Assembly: GCA_025728545.1 (NCBI GenBank)
Contig: JAOBJL010000001.1
Coordinates: forward strand, 152,236 to 216,235
Length of the DNA stretch: 64,000 nt
Direction of reading: 5' to 3'
From: Candidatus Lightella neohaematopini
GTDB taxonomy: Bacteria; Pseudomonadota; Gammaproteobacteria; Enterobacterales; Enterobacteriaceae
The notes below the pieces were generated by a model. That model was given only the letters and a program-made list of their open reading frames with translations. It was not told the DNA's origin and made no database searches. Each line of letters begins with the position of its first letter. The first letter of the stretch is position 1. Positions 51,212 to 62,700 of the stretch are shown here, piece by piece. The position numbers and the translations under genes were made by a program.

Positions 51212-52396
51212 GTGTCTAAAGAAAAATTTTATCGTAACAAACCACATATTAATGTTGGTACAATAGGTCATGTAGATCATGGTAAAACTACTTTAACATC
51301 TGCTATAACTACCGTTTTATCTAAAATATATGGTGGTACAGCTCGTGCTTTTGAACAAATTGATAATGCTCCAGAAGAAAAAGCAAGAGGTATTACTATT
51401 AATACTTCACATGTGGAGTATGATACAAAGACTAGACATTATGCTCATGTTGATTGTCCTGGTCATGCTGATTATGTGAAAAATATGATTACTGGAGCAG
51501 CACAAATGGATGGAGCTATTTTAGTAGTTGCTGCTACAGATGGACCTATGCCCCAAACAAGAGAACATATTTTATTAAGTAGACAAGTTGGGGTACCTTA
51601 TATAGTTGTATTTATGAATAAATGTGATATGGTAGAAGATAATGAGTTGTTAGAATTAGTAGAAATGGAAGTTAGAGAACTATTATCACAATATGATTTT
51701 CCTGGTGACAGTACTCCAATCATTAGGGGTTCTGCTTTAAAAGCATTAGAAGGTGATGATAAGTGGATAAATAAAATTATAGAGTTAGCTAATACTTTAG
51801 ATAATTATATTCCTCAACCTAAACGATCTATAGATCAACCATTTCTATTACCTATAGAAGATGTATTTTCTATTTCTGGTAGAGGAACAGTAGTAACTGG
51901 GCGCGTAGAGCAAGGAGTAATTAAGATCGGTGAAGAAGTAGAAATAGTTGGTATTAAACAAACTAATAGTACAGTTTGTACCGGAGTAGAAATGTTTCGT
52001 AAATTGTTGGATGAAGGTCGTGCTGGAGAAAATATAGGAGTATTATTAAGAGGAACTAAACGTGAAGAAGTAGAACGTGGACAAGTACTAGCAAAACCTG
52101 GATCTATTAAGCCATATACTAAGTTTGAAGCAGAAGTTTATATATTGAATAAAAATGAAGGTGGAAGACATACTCCATTTTTTCATGGTTACAAACCTCA
52201 ATTCTATTTTAGAACTACTGATGTTACTGGAAGTATTGAATTATCCAATGATATTGAAATGGTTATGCCTGGTGATAATATTAAAATGATTGTAAATCTA
52301 ATTTGTCCTATAGCTATGACTAATGGTTTAAGATTTGCAATCCGAGAAGGAGGACGCACAGTTGGTGCTGGAATAGTTACAAATATTATTTCTTAA
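51212..52396 (+). CDS. tuf: Translation elongation factor Tu (single fused-position copy)
   Basis: GTPase that carries aminoacyl-tRNA to the A site. 394 residues with a GTG start, exactly as in E. coli tufA; AAGGA lies 7 bases upstream. Motifs: [51 protein letters not shown], and the domain III end [12 protein letters not shown]. This copy has the tufA neighbour (fusA) upstream and the tufB neighbour (secE) downstream, so it looks like the recombined or sole survivor of two ancestral tuf genes. The tRNA genes that precede tufB in E. coli are not here. Confidence 0.98.
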   Translation: MSKEKFYRNKPHINVGTIGHVDHGKTTLTSAITTVLSKIYGGTARAFEQIDNAPEEKARGITINTSHVEYDTKTRHYAHVDCPGHADYVKNMITGAAQMDGAILVVAATDGPMPQTREHILLSRQVGVPYIVVFMNKCDMVEDNELLELVEMEVRELLSQYDFPGDSTPIIRGSALKALEGDDKWINKIIELANTLDNYIPQPKRSIDQPFLLPIEDVFSISGRGTVVTGRVEQGVIKIGEEVEIVGIKQTNSTVCTGVEMFRKLLDEGRAGENIGVLLRGTKREEVERGQVLAKPGSIKPYTKFEAEVYILNKNEGGRHTPFFHGYKPQFYFRTTDVTGSIELSNDIEMVMPGDNIKMIVNLICPIAMTNGLRFAIREGGRTVGAGIVTNIIS

Positions 52397-52437
52397 AATA
52401 ATTATCTATGTTAATGAAAATACTAGATTTTTAAATT

Positions 52438-52463
52438 AGTACCTAGTTAATTAGCTAGGTACT
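52438..52463 (+). terminator. Strong hairpin between tuf and secE
   Basis: AGTACCTAG (52438-52446) and CTAGGTACT (52455-52463) form a perfect 9-bp stem over an 8-base loop that can pair two bases further. It begins 42 bp after the tuf stop and ends 40 bp before secE. Four G-C pairs make it one of the strongest stems in the window. The sequence after it (TATGTTATGA) is not a proper T-run, so it may be a factor-assisted terminator, a processing or a stability element rather than a classic intrinsic terminator. Confidence 0.5.
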
Positions 52464-52503
52464 TATGTTATGATACGATTTTATTAAAAATATTTAAATA
52501 TTT

Positions 52504-52857
52504 ATGAAAATTAATATAGTTGATATTTTAAAAAAATATATAAAAAAATTAGTTACTATCATATTAATAATATTAATTTTAATTATATTATCTAATTATT
52601 ATAGTAAATTATGTATGATATTCATTACAATTATAATTAGCATTACGTTATTATATTATTTCAAAAAAAATAATGTAATGAAAATAATAATTCAATCTTA
52701 TAAGGAATTAAAACAAGTTAGTTGGCCTAATTATAAAGATGTAGTTGGTATAACAGTGATTGTTATTGCAGTAACTATTATTATGTCATTAATAATATGG
52801 GGATTAGATACATTACTAATTAATAGTATTTCATTTATTACTAAATTAAAAATATAA
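52504..52857 (+). CDS. secE: Preprotein translocase subunit SecE
   Basis: Essential clamp around SecY in the translocon. 117 residues (127 in E. coli) and, like the E. coli form, it has three hydrophobic segments (about 17-30, 35-52 and 82-105). The conserved amphipathic cytoplasmic region [17 protein letters not shown] identifies it. Small symbionts often retain only the last membrane segment, so the three-segment form is comparatively complete. nusG follows by 7 bp. Confidence 0.95.
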   Translation: MKINIVDILKKYIKKLVTIILIILILIILSNYYSKLCMIFITIIISITLLYYFKKNNVMKIIIQSYKELKQVSWPNYKDVVGITVIVIAVTIIMSLIIWGLDTLLINSISFITKLKI

Positions 52858-52864
52858 TACGGAT

Positions 52865-53404
52865 ATGTCTATTAAAAAAAATTGGTACGTTATTCAAGTA
52901 TTTTCTGGTTTTGAAAAAAAGGTATCTTTTTCTATTAAAGAATATACTAAGTTACATAAAATGGAACATTTGTTTGGAAATATTATAGTTCCTACAGAAG
53001 AAGTAGTAGAAATAAAACGTGGCCAAAGACGTAAAAGTGAAAGAAAATTTTTTCCAGGGTATGTATTAATAGAAATGATATTAAATAATGATAGTTGGTA
53101 TTTAGTTCGTAGTATACCAAAAGTTATGGGATTTGTTGGCGGTCATTCTGATCATCCTACACCAATAAGTGATAAAGAAATTAATATTATTATTAGTAGA
53201 CTACAAAAGGCTGGTGATAAACCGAAGCCAAAAGTAATATTTGAGTTGGGTGAGTTGGTAAGAGTTAATCATGGACCATTTTCTGATTTTAATGGAACAG
53301 TAGAAGAGGTAGATTATGAAAAAAGTAGATTGAAAGTATCTGTCTCAATTTTTGGAAGATCAACTCCAGTAGAATTAGATTTTGCACAAGTAGAAAAAAA
53401 TTGA
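52865..53404 (+). CDS. nusG: Transcription termination/antitermination protein NusG
   Basis: Binds RNA polymerase and couples it to Rho or to the ribosome via S10. 179 residues (181 in E. coli). NGN domain: [35 protein letters not shown], and [17 protein letters not shown]. The KOW domain [20 protein letters not shown] and [18 protein letters not shown] closes it. Part of secE-nusG. Confidence 0.97.
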   Translation: MSIKKNWYVIQVFSGFEKKVSFSIKEYTKLHKMEHLFGNIIVPTEEVVEIKRGQRRKSERKFFPGYVLIEMILNNDSWYLVRSIPKVMGFVGGHSDHPTPISDKEINIIISRLQKAGDKPKPKVIFELGELVRVNHGPFSDFNGTVEEVDYEKSRLKVSVSIFGRSTPVELDFAQVEKN

Positions 53405-53405
53405 T

Positions 53406-53430
53406 ATATAATAACTATATGTTATTATAT
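53406..53430 (+). terminator. AT-rich hairpin directly after nusG
   Basis: ATATAATAAC (53406-53415) and GTTATTATAT (53421-53430) form a perfect 10-bp stem over a 5-base loop, two bases after the nusG stop. It could attenuate transcription between secE-nusG and rplK. With only one G-C pair and no clean T-run its role is uncertain. Confidence 0.35.
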
Positions 53431-53470
53431 CAGTAATTATTTTGTAGTTATATTATTTATACTTATAGTT

Positions 53471-53908
53471 ATGGTAAAAAAAATAAAATCTATAGTTAAA
53501 TTACAAATACCATCTGGATCAGCAAATCCATCACCTCCGATTGGACCTGCTTTAGGACAACACGGAGTTAATATTGTAGAATTTTGTAAAAAGTTTAATC
53601 ATGTTACTTCTGGGATAAAAAATAATACTCCTTTACCTACTATAATAACAATATATATTGATAACTCTTTTACTTTTATATATAAAAGTCCACCAGTTAC
53701 TTTTTTATTAAAACAAATGACTAATATAAAGATAGGTTCTAATAAACCTGGTAAAAAAATAATTAGTAAAATTAATTATAATATAGTTGAAGAAATCGCT
53801 AAATTAAAAATAAAAGATATGAATACTATTAAATTAGATTCAATAATCAAATCTATTATAGGTTCAGCTAAGTCTATGGGAATTATTGTTGATGAGCAAA
53901 ATAAATAA
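53471..53908 (+). CDS. rplK: 50S ribosomal protein L11
   Basis: GTPase-centre protein. 145 residues (142 in E. coli). VKLQIPSGSANPSPPIGPAL, GQHGVNIVEFCKKFN, KSPPVTFLLKQ and SAKSMGIIVDE are conserved. The usual end is at this last segment; three extra residues (QNK) extend into rplA, which starts 17 bases before the rplK stop. Confidence 0.97.
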   Translation: MVKKIKSIVKLQIPSGSANPSPPIGPALGQHGVNIVEFCKKFNHVTSGIKNNTPLPTIITIYIDNSFTFIYKSPPVTFLLKQMTNIKIGSNKPGKKIISKINYNIVEEIAKLKIKDMNTIKLDSIIKSIIGSAKSMGIIVDEQNK

Positions 53909-54599
53909 AAGAATAAATAGTTTATATAAAAGAATAGACATTAATAAATGTTACGAAATTAATCAAGCAATTGATATTTTAAAAAAAAGTAGTAATGTTA
54001 AATTTATTGAAAGTATTGATGTTGCTATAAAGCTTAATATTGATACAAAAAAAATAGATCAGAATATTAAAAATACAATTATTTTACCTTACAATAATGG
54101 TCAAACAACAAAAATAGCAGTCTTTACTCAAGACAAGAAACAAATTGAAATTATTAAAAAAACCGGTGTTAGTATGGTTGGTATGGAAGAATTATTTTCT
54201 TACATAAAAAATAATAAAAAAGAAAAAATAGATTTTGTTATAGCATCACCAGATGCTATGCCATTAGTTAGTAAACTAGGTAGTATTTTAGGTCCAAGAA
54301 ATATTATGCCTAATCCTAAATTAGGTACTGTTACTAATGATATTATTTCGGTAATCAATGAAATAAAATTAGGAAAAATTATTTATTATAATGATAAATA
54401 TGGCATTATACATACTTCTATAGGTAGAATAAATTTTGATATAAATAAAATAATAGAAAATTTAAAAATATTAATACTATCAATAATCAAAAATAAATCT
54501 ATGTTAAACAAAAATAATTTGATAAACCAAGTGCATTTATCTACAACAATGGGTATTGGTATTAGTATTAATTTTTTAAATATATTAAAAAATAGTTAG
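53892..54599 (+). CDS. rplA: 50S ribosomal protein L1
   Basis: L1-stalk protein and, in E. coli, repressor of its own operon. The ATG at 53892 gives MSKINKRINSLYKRID and 235 residues (234 in E. coli); a TTG at 53886 is rejected. VIASPDAMPLVSKLGSILGP, RNIMPNPKLGTVT and the STTMGIGISI end are conserved. 17-bp overlap with rplK suggests coupled translation. Confidence 0.96.
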   Translation: MSKINKRINSLYKRIDINKCYEINQAIDILKKSSNVKFIESIDVAIKLNIDTKKIDQNIKNTIILPYNNGQTTKIAVFTQDKKQIEIIKKTGVSMVGMEELFSYIKNNKKEKIDFVIASPDAMPLVSKLGSILGPRNIMPNPKLGTVTNDIISVINEIKLGKIIYYNDKYGIIHTSIGRINFDINKIIENLKILILSIIKNKSMLNKNNLINQVHLSTTMGIGISINFLNILKNS

Positions 54600-54666
54600 T
54601 GTTTTGATTTTTTTAACAAAAATATAATTACTTTAATTAGGTAATTTTTTATAAAAAGAGTTTATT

Positions 54667-55152
54667 ATGGTTTTAAATATTAATGAAAAATTTAATATTG
54701 TAAATAGTATTAATAAATTACTTAATAATGTATTATCTATTGTTATTGCTGATTATCATGGTGTTAGTGCAAATGAAATTAATTCTTTAAGAAAAGATGC
54801 ATATAAACAAAGTATTAATATTTTTATAGCAAAAAATACTTTAATTAATAATGCTATTAAAAAAAATAGTAATTTGAAGTGTTTATCAAATTTATTCAAC
54901 GGGCCAACATTAATTGCTTGTTCATCTAAACATCCTGGTATTGCTGCACGTCTGTTATATAGTTTTTCTAAAAAAACTAAATTAAAAATAAAATTAGCAT
55001 GCTACAATGGTAATATTATATATAAACCAGAAATACAATATTTAGTTAATATGCCAACATATGAAGAGGCTATTATTAATATTATTAAATTATTAAAAGA
55101 AGTTTCTTTACTAAAATTACTTAAAGTATTAAATTTTATAAAAAATAATTAG
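54667..55152 (+). CDS. rplJ: 50S ribosomal protein L10
   Basis: Base of the L7/L12 stalk. 161 residues (165 in E. coli). IVIADYHGVSANEINSLRKD, IAKNTLINNAI, GPTLIACSSKHPGIAARLL fit the family; the C-terminal helix that binds L7/L12 dimers is Lys/Leu-rich and drifted. 67 bp after rplA, in which no L10-type leader structure was clear. Confidence 0.96.
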   Translation: MVLNINEKFNIVNSINKLLNNVLSIVIADYHGVSANEINSLRKDAYKQSINIFIAKNTLINNAIKKNSNLKCLSNLFNGPTLIACSSKHPGIAARLLYSFSKKTKLKIKLACYNGNIIYKPEIQYLVNMPTYEEAIINIIKLLKEVSLLKLLKVLNFIKNN

Positions 55153-55219
55153 CTATATTATAGTTAATTATCATTAATGTAGCTAAAATAGTTATTTATA
55201 CTATAAATTAAGGATTATT

Positions 55220-55582
55220 ATGTCTATCTCTAAAGAAAATATTATAGATGCAATTAGTAACATGTCAATAGCTGATATAAGTGAACTAATATCAATGTTA
55301 GAAAAAAAATTTAATGTTGTAGCTAATACAACAAATAATGTAACAAATAATACTGAGGTATTAGAAGAACAAACTGAATTTAGTATATTTTTAGATAAAA
55401 TTGGTACAAATAAAATTTCTGTTATTAAAATAATCCGTAGTGTTACTGGATTAGGTTTAAAAGAAGCAAAAGATTTAGTTGAATCAGCTCCAGTATTAAT
55501 AAAAGAATCATTAAATAAAGTTGATGCAAATAGCATAAAGCAAGATTTAGAGAAAGTTGGTGCTTCTGTCACAATAAAATAA
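55220..55582 (+). CDS. rplL: 50S ribosomal protein L7/L12
   Basis: Acidic stalk protein that recruits translation GTPases. 120 residues (121 in E. coli). The N-terminal dimerisation helix (IIDAISNMSIADISELISML), a short hinge (about 37-52) rich in Asn/Thr rather than the Ala/Gly-rich E. coli hinge, and the C-terminal domain with KISVIKIIRSVTGLGLKEAK and DLVESAP are present. AAGGA before the ATG. Confidence 0.97.
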   Translation: MSISKENIIDAISNMSIADISELISMLEKKFNVVANTTNNVTNNTEVLEEQTEFSIFLDKIGTNKISVIKIIRSVTGLGLKEAKDLVESAPVLIKESLNKVDANSIKQDLEKVGASVTIK

Positions 55583-55653
55583 AAAATTACTAAAAAAGAT
55601 AGGATATATATAATGGTTTTATTATTTACTTTTATGTAATATAGGTTAATAAC

Positions 55654-58600
55654 ATGTTATATTCTCATACTGAAAAGATAAGAATTCGTAAAGACTTTGG
55701 TAAAAGACAGCAAATATTAGATATACCATATCTTTTATCTATTCAATTAGAATCTTTTAAAAAGTTTATTAGGTATGATCCTAATGGTAAAATTGGATTA
55801 GAGTCAGTTTTTCGTTCTATTTTTCCTATCAAGAGTTACAATAAAAATGCAATACTGAAATATCGTAGTTATTATATTGAAAAACCAATTTTTGATATTA
55901 ATGAATGTAAAACTAGAGGTATGACTTATTCAGCATCATTAAAAGTAAAATTATGTTTACTAGTATATGATAATGATACATTAAGTAATAAAATTAAGTA
56001 TGAGAAGGAACAAGAAGTTTATATGGGAGAAATTCCATTAATGACAAATAACGGTACATTTATTATTAATGGTATTGAACGTGTTGTAGTATCACAACTA
56101 CATCGTAGTCCAGGGGTATTTTTTGATAGTGATAAAGGAAAAACTCATTCTTCTGGTAAAATATTATATAATGCTCGTATTATTCCTTACAGAGGATCTT
56201 GGTTAGACTTTGAATTTGATTCTAAAGATAATTTATTTGTACGTATTGATAGAAGAAGAAAGTTACCAGTTACAGTATTATTACATGCCTTAGGTTATAA
56301 TAATAGTCAAATATTAGATATATTTTTTGATAAAGTAATTTATAATATCAATGATAATCAAGCTAAAATGATATTAGTACCAGAAAGATTAAGAGGAGAA
56401 ACTGCATTATTTGATATAAAAAATAATGACGTTATATATGTTAAACAAGGAAGAAGAATTACTTATAACCATATTAAATTATTAATAAACGATTGTGTAA
56501 ATGAAATAGAAATACCAATTGATTATGTCATTGGTAAAATATTAGCTAAAGATTACTTTGATGATAATAATAAATTAATAGCACAAGCAAATACTAAAAT
56601 AACATTAGATATATTAAAAATACTTAACAAATCTAAATATTTTCAAATAGAAACAATTTTTACTAATGATTTAGATCATGGTTCATTTATATCAGAAACT
56701 ATGAAAATTGATCAAACTTATGATCGTATAACAGCTCTAACAGAAATATATCGTATTATTAGACCTGGAGAGCCACCTACAAAAGATACAATTGAAAATA
56801 TGTTTAACAATATGTTTTTTTCTCATGATCGTTATGATTTATCATTAGTTGGAAGAATGAAGTTTAATAAATCTCTTTCATGTAATGAAGATTACAATAA
56901 TGGATTACTTACAAAAAAAGATATTATATTAGTGATAAAAAAATTAATAGATATTAAAAATGGAAAAGGAGAGATAGATGATATTGATCATTTAGGTAAT
57001 CGTCGTATTCGTTCTGTAGGTGAAATGGCAGAAAATCAATTTCGTATTGGTTTACTTAGAGTAGAAAAAACTGTAAGAGAAAGGTTATCTCTTGGAGATT
57101 TAGATAATCTAATACCTCAAGAACTTATAAATGCTAAGCCAATTTCTGCTGCAATAAAAGAATTTTTTGGATCTAGTCAATTATCACAATTTATGGATCA
57201 AAATAATCCACTATCAGAAATAACTCATAAAAGACGTATTTCTGCTTTAGGTCCAGGAGGTTTAACAAGAGAACGTGCAGGGTTTGAAGTAAGAGATGTT
57301 CATCCTACTCATTATGGTCGTGTATGTCCTATAGAAACTCCTGAAGGACCAAATATAGGATTAATTAATTCATTATCTGTATATGCTCGTATTAATAGTT
57401 ATGGATTTCTTGAAACTCCATATCGAGTTGTGAAAAATGGTATCGTATCTAGTAATATTCATTATTTATCTGCAATAGAGGAAGCTAATTATATAATAGC
57501 ACAAGCTAATACTAATATAGATAATAATGGACATTTTATTGATGAATTTATTACCTGTCGCAATAAGGGTGAATCTAGTTTATTTAATAAAAATCAAGTT
57601 CATTATATGGATGTCTCAACTCAACAAATAGTTTCAGTTGGTGCATCATTAATACCATTTTTAGAACATGATGACGCAAATAGAGCTTTAATGGGGGCAA
57701 ATATGCAACGTCAAGCAATACCTACATTAAAAACAGAAGCTCCGTTAGTTGGTACTGGTATGGAAAGAATTGTTGCGATAGATTCTGGAGTAACTATTAT
57801 AGCTAATAGAAGTGGTACAGTACAATATGTAGACGCAACGAAAATTATTATTAAAGTTAACTTAAATGAAATTAACTATGATGATGTTGGTATTGATATA
57901 TATACTTTAACAAAGTACACTCGTTCTAATCAAAATACTTGTATTAATCAAGTTCCTTGTGTAAATATCGGTGATTTAATTAGTAAAGGTGATGTATTAG
58001 CAGATGGACCAGCTACAGATTTAGGTGAATTGGCTTTGGGGCAAAACATGCGTATTGCTTTTATGCCGTGGAATGGATATAATTTTGAAGATTCAATGTT
58101 AATTTCTGAGAAAGTAGTACAGCAAGATAGATTTACTACTATTCATATTCAAGAATTATCTTGTATAGCTAGAGATACTAAATTAGGAGCAGAAGATATT
58201 ACGTCAGATATTCCTAATGTAAGTGAATCTGCATTATCTAAATTAGACGAATCTGGTATAGTTTATGTTGGGGCTGAAGTAATTGGTGGAGATATTTTAG
58301 TAGGTAAAGTTACACCAAAGGGTGAAACGCAATTAACACCTGAAGAAAAATTACTTAGAGCTATTTTTGGAGAAAAAGCATCAGATGTAAAAGATTCATC
58401 TCTAAGAGTACCAAACGGAGTATTTGGTACTGTGATTGATGTACAAATATTTACTAGAGATGGTATCAAGAAGGATAAACGTACTTTAGAAATTGAAAAT
58501 AGTAAAATAGAGAATATAAGAAAAACTCTTACCGAAGAATTAAAAGTATTAGAATGTAATTTATTTAATTTTGTATATAATTTATTGGTAAATAATAATA

Positions 58601-59679
58601 TTAAACCAGAATTACTTAACACAATATCTAAATATGAATGGTTTAATATTGATATTAAGAATACTATTGATAGACAAAAATTATCAACACTTTACAAACA
58701 ATTTAATAATATAAAACATAATTTTGATAAACAATTAAAATTAAAAATAAAAAAAATAACTCAAGGCGATGATTTAGCTCCGGGAATATTAAAAATAGTT
58801 AAGGTATATTTAGCAGTAAAAAGATATATCCAACCTGGAGATAAAATGGCTGGTCGTCATGGAAATAAAGGAGTAATTTCTAAAATTTGTCCTATTGAGG
58901 ATATGCCTTATGATGAAAATGGAGTACCAGTTGATGTTGTATTAAATCCGTTAGGTGTTCCATCACGTATGAATATTGGTCAAATTTTAGAAACTCATTT
59001 AGGTATGGCAGCAAAATGTATTGGTAATAGAATTCATGATATGTTGAAGCAAAATGCTAATATTTTAGAAATAAAAAATTTTATACAACAAGTTTATGAT
59101 GTTGGTAATAATATAAGACAAAAAGTAGATTTAGATAATTTATCAAACGATGATATAGTTAAGTTAGCAAAAAATTTAAAAAATGGAATACCAATTGCTA
59201 CTCCGGTTTTTGATGGAGCCAAGGAAGAAGAGATAAAACAATTATTAAAATTAGCTAATATATCTACATCAGGACAAATTACTTTATTTGATGGTAGAAC
59301 TGGTGAAAAATTTGAACGACCAGTCACTGTTGGATATATGTATATGTTAAAATTAAACCATTTAGTAGATGATAAAATGCATGCTCGTTCAACCGGATCA
59401 TATAGCTTAGTAACACAACAACCATTAGGTGGTAAAGCTCAGTTTGGTGGTCAAAGATTTGGTGAAATGGAAGTCTGGGCATTAGAGGCATACGGAGCTG
59501 CATATACATTACAAGAAATGTTAACTGTTAAATCAGATGATGTTAATGGAAGAACAAAAATGTATAAAAATATAGTAGATAATAATCATACTATGGAACC
59601 TAATATACCAGAATCATTTAATGTATTACTTAAAGAAATACGTTCTTTAGCTATTAATATAGAATTAGAAGAAAATTAA
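55654..59679 (+). CDS. rpoB: RNA polymerase beta subunit
   Basis: Forms half of the RNA polymerase active-site cleft. 1341 residues (1342 in E. coli), so no domain was lost. The rifampicin region [20 protein letters not shown] then [14 protein letters not shown] is wild type. [20 protein letters not shown], the [15 protein letters not shown] active-site segment, and [20 protein letters not shown] near the C terminus are intact. The insert at about 940-1040 is diverged. 24 bp before rpoC. Confidence 0.98.
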   Translation: MLYSHTEKIRIRKDFGKRQQILDIPYLLSIQLESFKKFIRYDPNGKIGLESVFRSIFPIKSYNKNAILKYRSYYIEKPIFDINECKTRGMTYSASLKVKLCLLVYDNDTLSNKIKYEKEQEVYMGEIPLMTNNGTFIINGIERVVVSQLHRSPGVFFDSDKGKTHSSGKILYNARIIPYRGSWLDFEFDSKDNLFVRIDRRRKLPVTVLLHALGYNNSQILDIFFDKVIYNINDNQAKMILVPERLRGETALFDIKNNDVIYVKQGRRITYNHIKLLINDCVNEIEIPIDYVIGKILAKDYFDDNNKLIAQANTKITLDILKILNKSKYFQIETIFTNDLDHGSFISETMKIDQTYDRITALTEIYRIIRPGEPPTKDTIENMFNNMFFSHDRYDLSLVGRMKFNKSLSCNEDYNNGLLTKKDIILVIKKLIDIKNGKGEIDDIDHLGNRRIRSVGEMAENQFRIGLLRVEKTVRERLSLGDLDNLIPQELINAKPISAAIKEFFGSSQLSQFMDQNNPLSEITHKRRISALGPGGLTRERAGFEVRDVHPTHYGRVCPIETPEGPNIGLINSLSVYARINSYGFLETPYRVVKNGIVSSNIHYLSAIEEANYIIAQANTNIDNNGHFIDEFITCRNKGESSLFNKNQVHYMDVSTQQIVSVGASLIPFLEHDDANRALMGANMQRQAIPTLKTEAPLVGTGMERIVAIDSGVTIIANRSGTVQYVDATKIIIKVNLNEINYDDVGIDIYTLTKYTRSNQNTCINQVPCVNIGDLISKGDVLADGPATDLGELALGQNMRIAFMPWNGYNFEDSMLISEKVVQQDRFTTIHIQELSCIARDTKLGAEDITSDIPNVSESALSKLDESGIVYVGAEVIGGDILVGKVTPKGETQLTPEEKLLRAIFGEKASDVKDSSLRVPNGVFGTVIDVQIFTRDGIKKDKRTLEIENSKIENIRKTLTEELKVLECNLFNFVYNLLVNNNIKPELLNTISKYEWFNIDIKNTIDRQKLSTLYKQFNNIKHNFDKQLKLKIKKITQGDDLAPGILKIVKVYLAVKRYIQPGDKMAGRHGNKGVISKICPIEDMPYDENGVPVDVVLNPLGVPSRMNIGQILETHLGMAAKCIGNRIHDMLKQNANILEIKNFIQQVYDVGNNIRQKVDLDNLSNDDIVKLAKNLKNGIPIATPVFDGAKEEEIKQLLKLANISTSGQITLFDGRTGEKFERPVTVGYMYMLKLNHLVDDKMHARSTGSYSLVTQQPLGGKAQFGGQRFGEMEVWALEAYGAAYTLQEMLTVKSDDVNGRTKMYKNIVDNNHTMEPNIPESFNVLLKEIRSLAINIELEEN

Positions 59680-59704
59680 TTAAATAATATAAGGGATATA
59701 TTTA

Positions 59705-62700
59705 GTGGAAAAATTTACATATTCTTTAAAATTTAAAAATATTGTTGATGAATTTGATAAAATTAAAATTTCTTTAGCTTCACCAGAAGTAATACGTTCA
59801 TGGTCATTTGGTGAAGTAAAAAAACCAGAAACAATTAATTATCGTACTTTTAAACCAGAACGTGATGGATTATTTTGTGCTCGAATCTTTGGTCCTATTA
59901 AGGACTATGAATGTTTATGTGGTAAATACAAACGTCTAAAACATAGAGGTATAATTTGTGAAAAATGTGGTGTTGAAGTAACACAAACAAAAGTTCGTCG
60001 TGAAAGAATGGGACATATTGAATTAGCATCACCAACAGCACATACCTGGTTTTTAAAATCATTACCTTCTCGTATTGGTTTAATATTAGATATGCCATTA
60101 AAAGATATAGAAAAAATTTTATATTTTGAGTCTTATATAGTAACTAGTACTAATATAGCAGGATTATCATACCGACAAATTTTAACTGAAGAACAGTATA
60201 TTAATGCTTTAGAAAATTTTGGTAATGATTTTGATGCAAAAATAGGTGCCGAAGCTATACAATTATTATTAAAAGAGATAGATCTTAGTAAAGAATGTAA
60301 TATCTTACGTAGTGAATTAAAAAATATTAATTCTGAAACTAAAAGAAAAAAAATAACTAAACGTATTAAATTATTAGAATCATTTATTCAAAGTGGTAAT
60401 AAACCAGAATGGATGATATTAACTGTATTACCAGTCTTACCGCCAGAATTAAGACCATTAGTACCATTAGATGGTGGTCGTTTTGCTACTTCTGATTTAA
60501 ATGATTTATATAGAAGAGTAATTAATCGTAATAACCGTTTAAAACGTTTATTAGATTTATCAGCTCCTGATATTATCGTTCGCAATGAAAAACGTATGTT
60601 ACAAGAAGCAGTAGATGCATTATTAGATAATGGACGTCGGGGAAAAATTCTTACTGGATCAAATAAAAGACCACTAAAATCATTAGCTGATATGATTAAA
60701 GGAAAACAAGGAAGGTTTCGTCAAAATTTATTAGGAAAAAGGGTTGATTATTCTGGTAGATCAGTAATTACTGTTGGTCCGTATTTACATTTACATCAAT
60801 GCGGATTACCAAAAAAAATGGCTTTAGAACTATTTAAACCATTTATATATGGTAAATTAGAAATTAACGGTTTAGCTAATACTATTAAAGCTGCAAAAAA
60901 AATGGTAGAGAAAGAAGAGTCAGTAGTATGGGATATTTTAGAAGAAGTAATTCATGAACATCCAGTAATGTTAAATCGTGCTCCTACTTTACATCGTTTA
61001 GGTATTCAAGCATTTGAACCAGTATTAGTTGAAGGAAAAGCTATCCAATTACATCCATTAGTATGTGCTGCATATAATGCAGACTTTGATGGTGATCAAA
61101 TGGCTGTTCATGTTCCTTTGACATTAGAAGCTCAATTAGAAGCACGTGCTTTAATGATGTCTACTAATAATATATTATCGCCAGCCAATGGTGAACCTAT
61201 TATTGTACCATCACAAGATGTTGTATTAGGTTTATATTATATGACAAAAGATTGTGTGCAAGGTAAAGGTGAAAATATGATTATTACTGGTCCAAAAGAA
61301 GCAGAATATTTATATCATAATGAGTTAGTTGATTTACATGCTAAGGTAAGAGTAAGAATTAATGAATATAAATTAGTTAATAATTCATTTGTGAAACAAG
61401 TAAGTATAGTTGATACCACTATAGGAAGAGCAATTTTGTGGATGATTGTTCCAAAAGGATTATCTTTTAAATTAATTAATCAAGTTTTAGGAAAATCAGC
61501 AATTACCAATATGATTAATACATGCTATAGAGTATTAGGACTAAAAGCAACGGTAATGTTTGCTGATCAAATTATGTATACTGGATTTGCTTATGCTGCT
61601 AAATCTGGTGTTTCTGTTGGTATAGATGATATTTTAGTTCCAAAGAATAAAACCTCAATAATTTCTGAAGCAGAAACTGAAGTAGCTGAAATTCAAGAAC
61701 AATTTCAGGCTGGATTAGTAACTGCTGGCGAAAGATATAACAAAATTATCGATATTTGGACTATTGCTAATGAGCGCGTAACTAGGGCAATGATGGATAA
61801 TTTATCTACGGAAACTATTATTACTAATAATGGTGAAAAAAAATATCAAACATCATTTAATAATATTTTTATGATGGCTGACTCGGGAGCTAGAGGTTCT
61901 GCTGCACAAATTAGACAATTAGCTGGTATGCGAGGATTAATGGCTAAACCAGATGGTTCTATTATAGAAACTCCTATTACTGCAAATTTTAGGGAAGGAT
62001 TAAATGTGTTACAGTATTTTATTTCCACACATGGTGCTCGTAAAGGATTAGCTGATACTGCATTAAAGACAGCTAATTCTGGTTATTTAACTAGAAGATT
62101 AGTTGATGTAGCACAAGATTTAGTAGTTATAGAATATGATTGTGGTACTACTGATGGTATTACACTAACTAATATTATTACTGATAATGATATTAAAGAA
62201 TCATTAAGTGATCGAGTACTAGGGCGTATAATAATTGATAATATTACTATTCCTGGAACTAAAAATATACTTATACAAGCTAATACTTTATTAAATGAAT
62301 TACATTGTGAGATGATAAATAAGTATTCTGTAGATAGTATAAAAGTACGATCAGTGGTAACTTGCAATACTAATTTTGGTGTATGTGCTAAATGTTATGG
62401 TAGAGATTTAGCTAGAGGAAGTTTAGTTAATAAAGGAGAAGCTATCGGAGTTATTGCTGCTCAATCTATAGGAGAGCCAGGAACACAATTAACTATGCGT
62501 ACTTTTCATATAGGTGGTGCTGCATCAAGAGTAACTGTTGATTCTAGTATACAAATTAAATATAGTGGTTTTTTAAATCTAGAAAATATAAAATCAGTAA
62601 TTAATATTACTAATAAATTAATTGTAACTTCTCGTAATGCAGAATTAAAAATTGTAGATGAATTAGGTCGTATTAAAGAAAAACATAGAATACCTTATGG

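Noticed and set aside
54600-54666. Short AATTAC/GTAATT hairpin with T-run between rplA and rplJ
   Set aside because: Stem of only 6 bp with one G-C pair; termination inside this ribosomal operon is not supported by context.
55201-55572. 123-codon open frame on the minus strand opposite rplL
   Set aside because: It is the shadow of the conserved L7/L12 gene, has no family resemblance, and rplL on the plus strand accounts for the sequence.
58263-58622. 119-codon open frame opposite rpoB, and similar ones opposite rpoC (for example 62083-62367)
   Set aside because: Antisense shadows of strongly conserved RNA polymerase genes; no ribosome site and no recognisable product.
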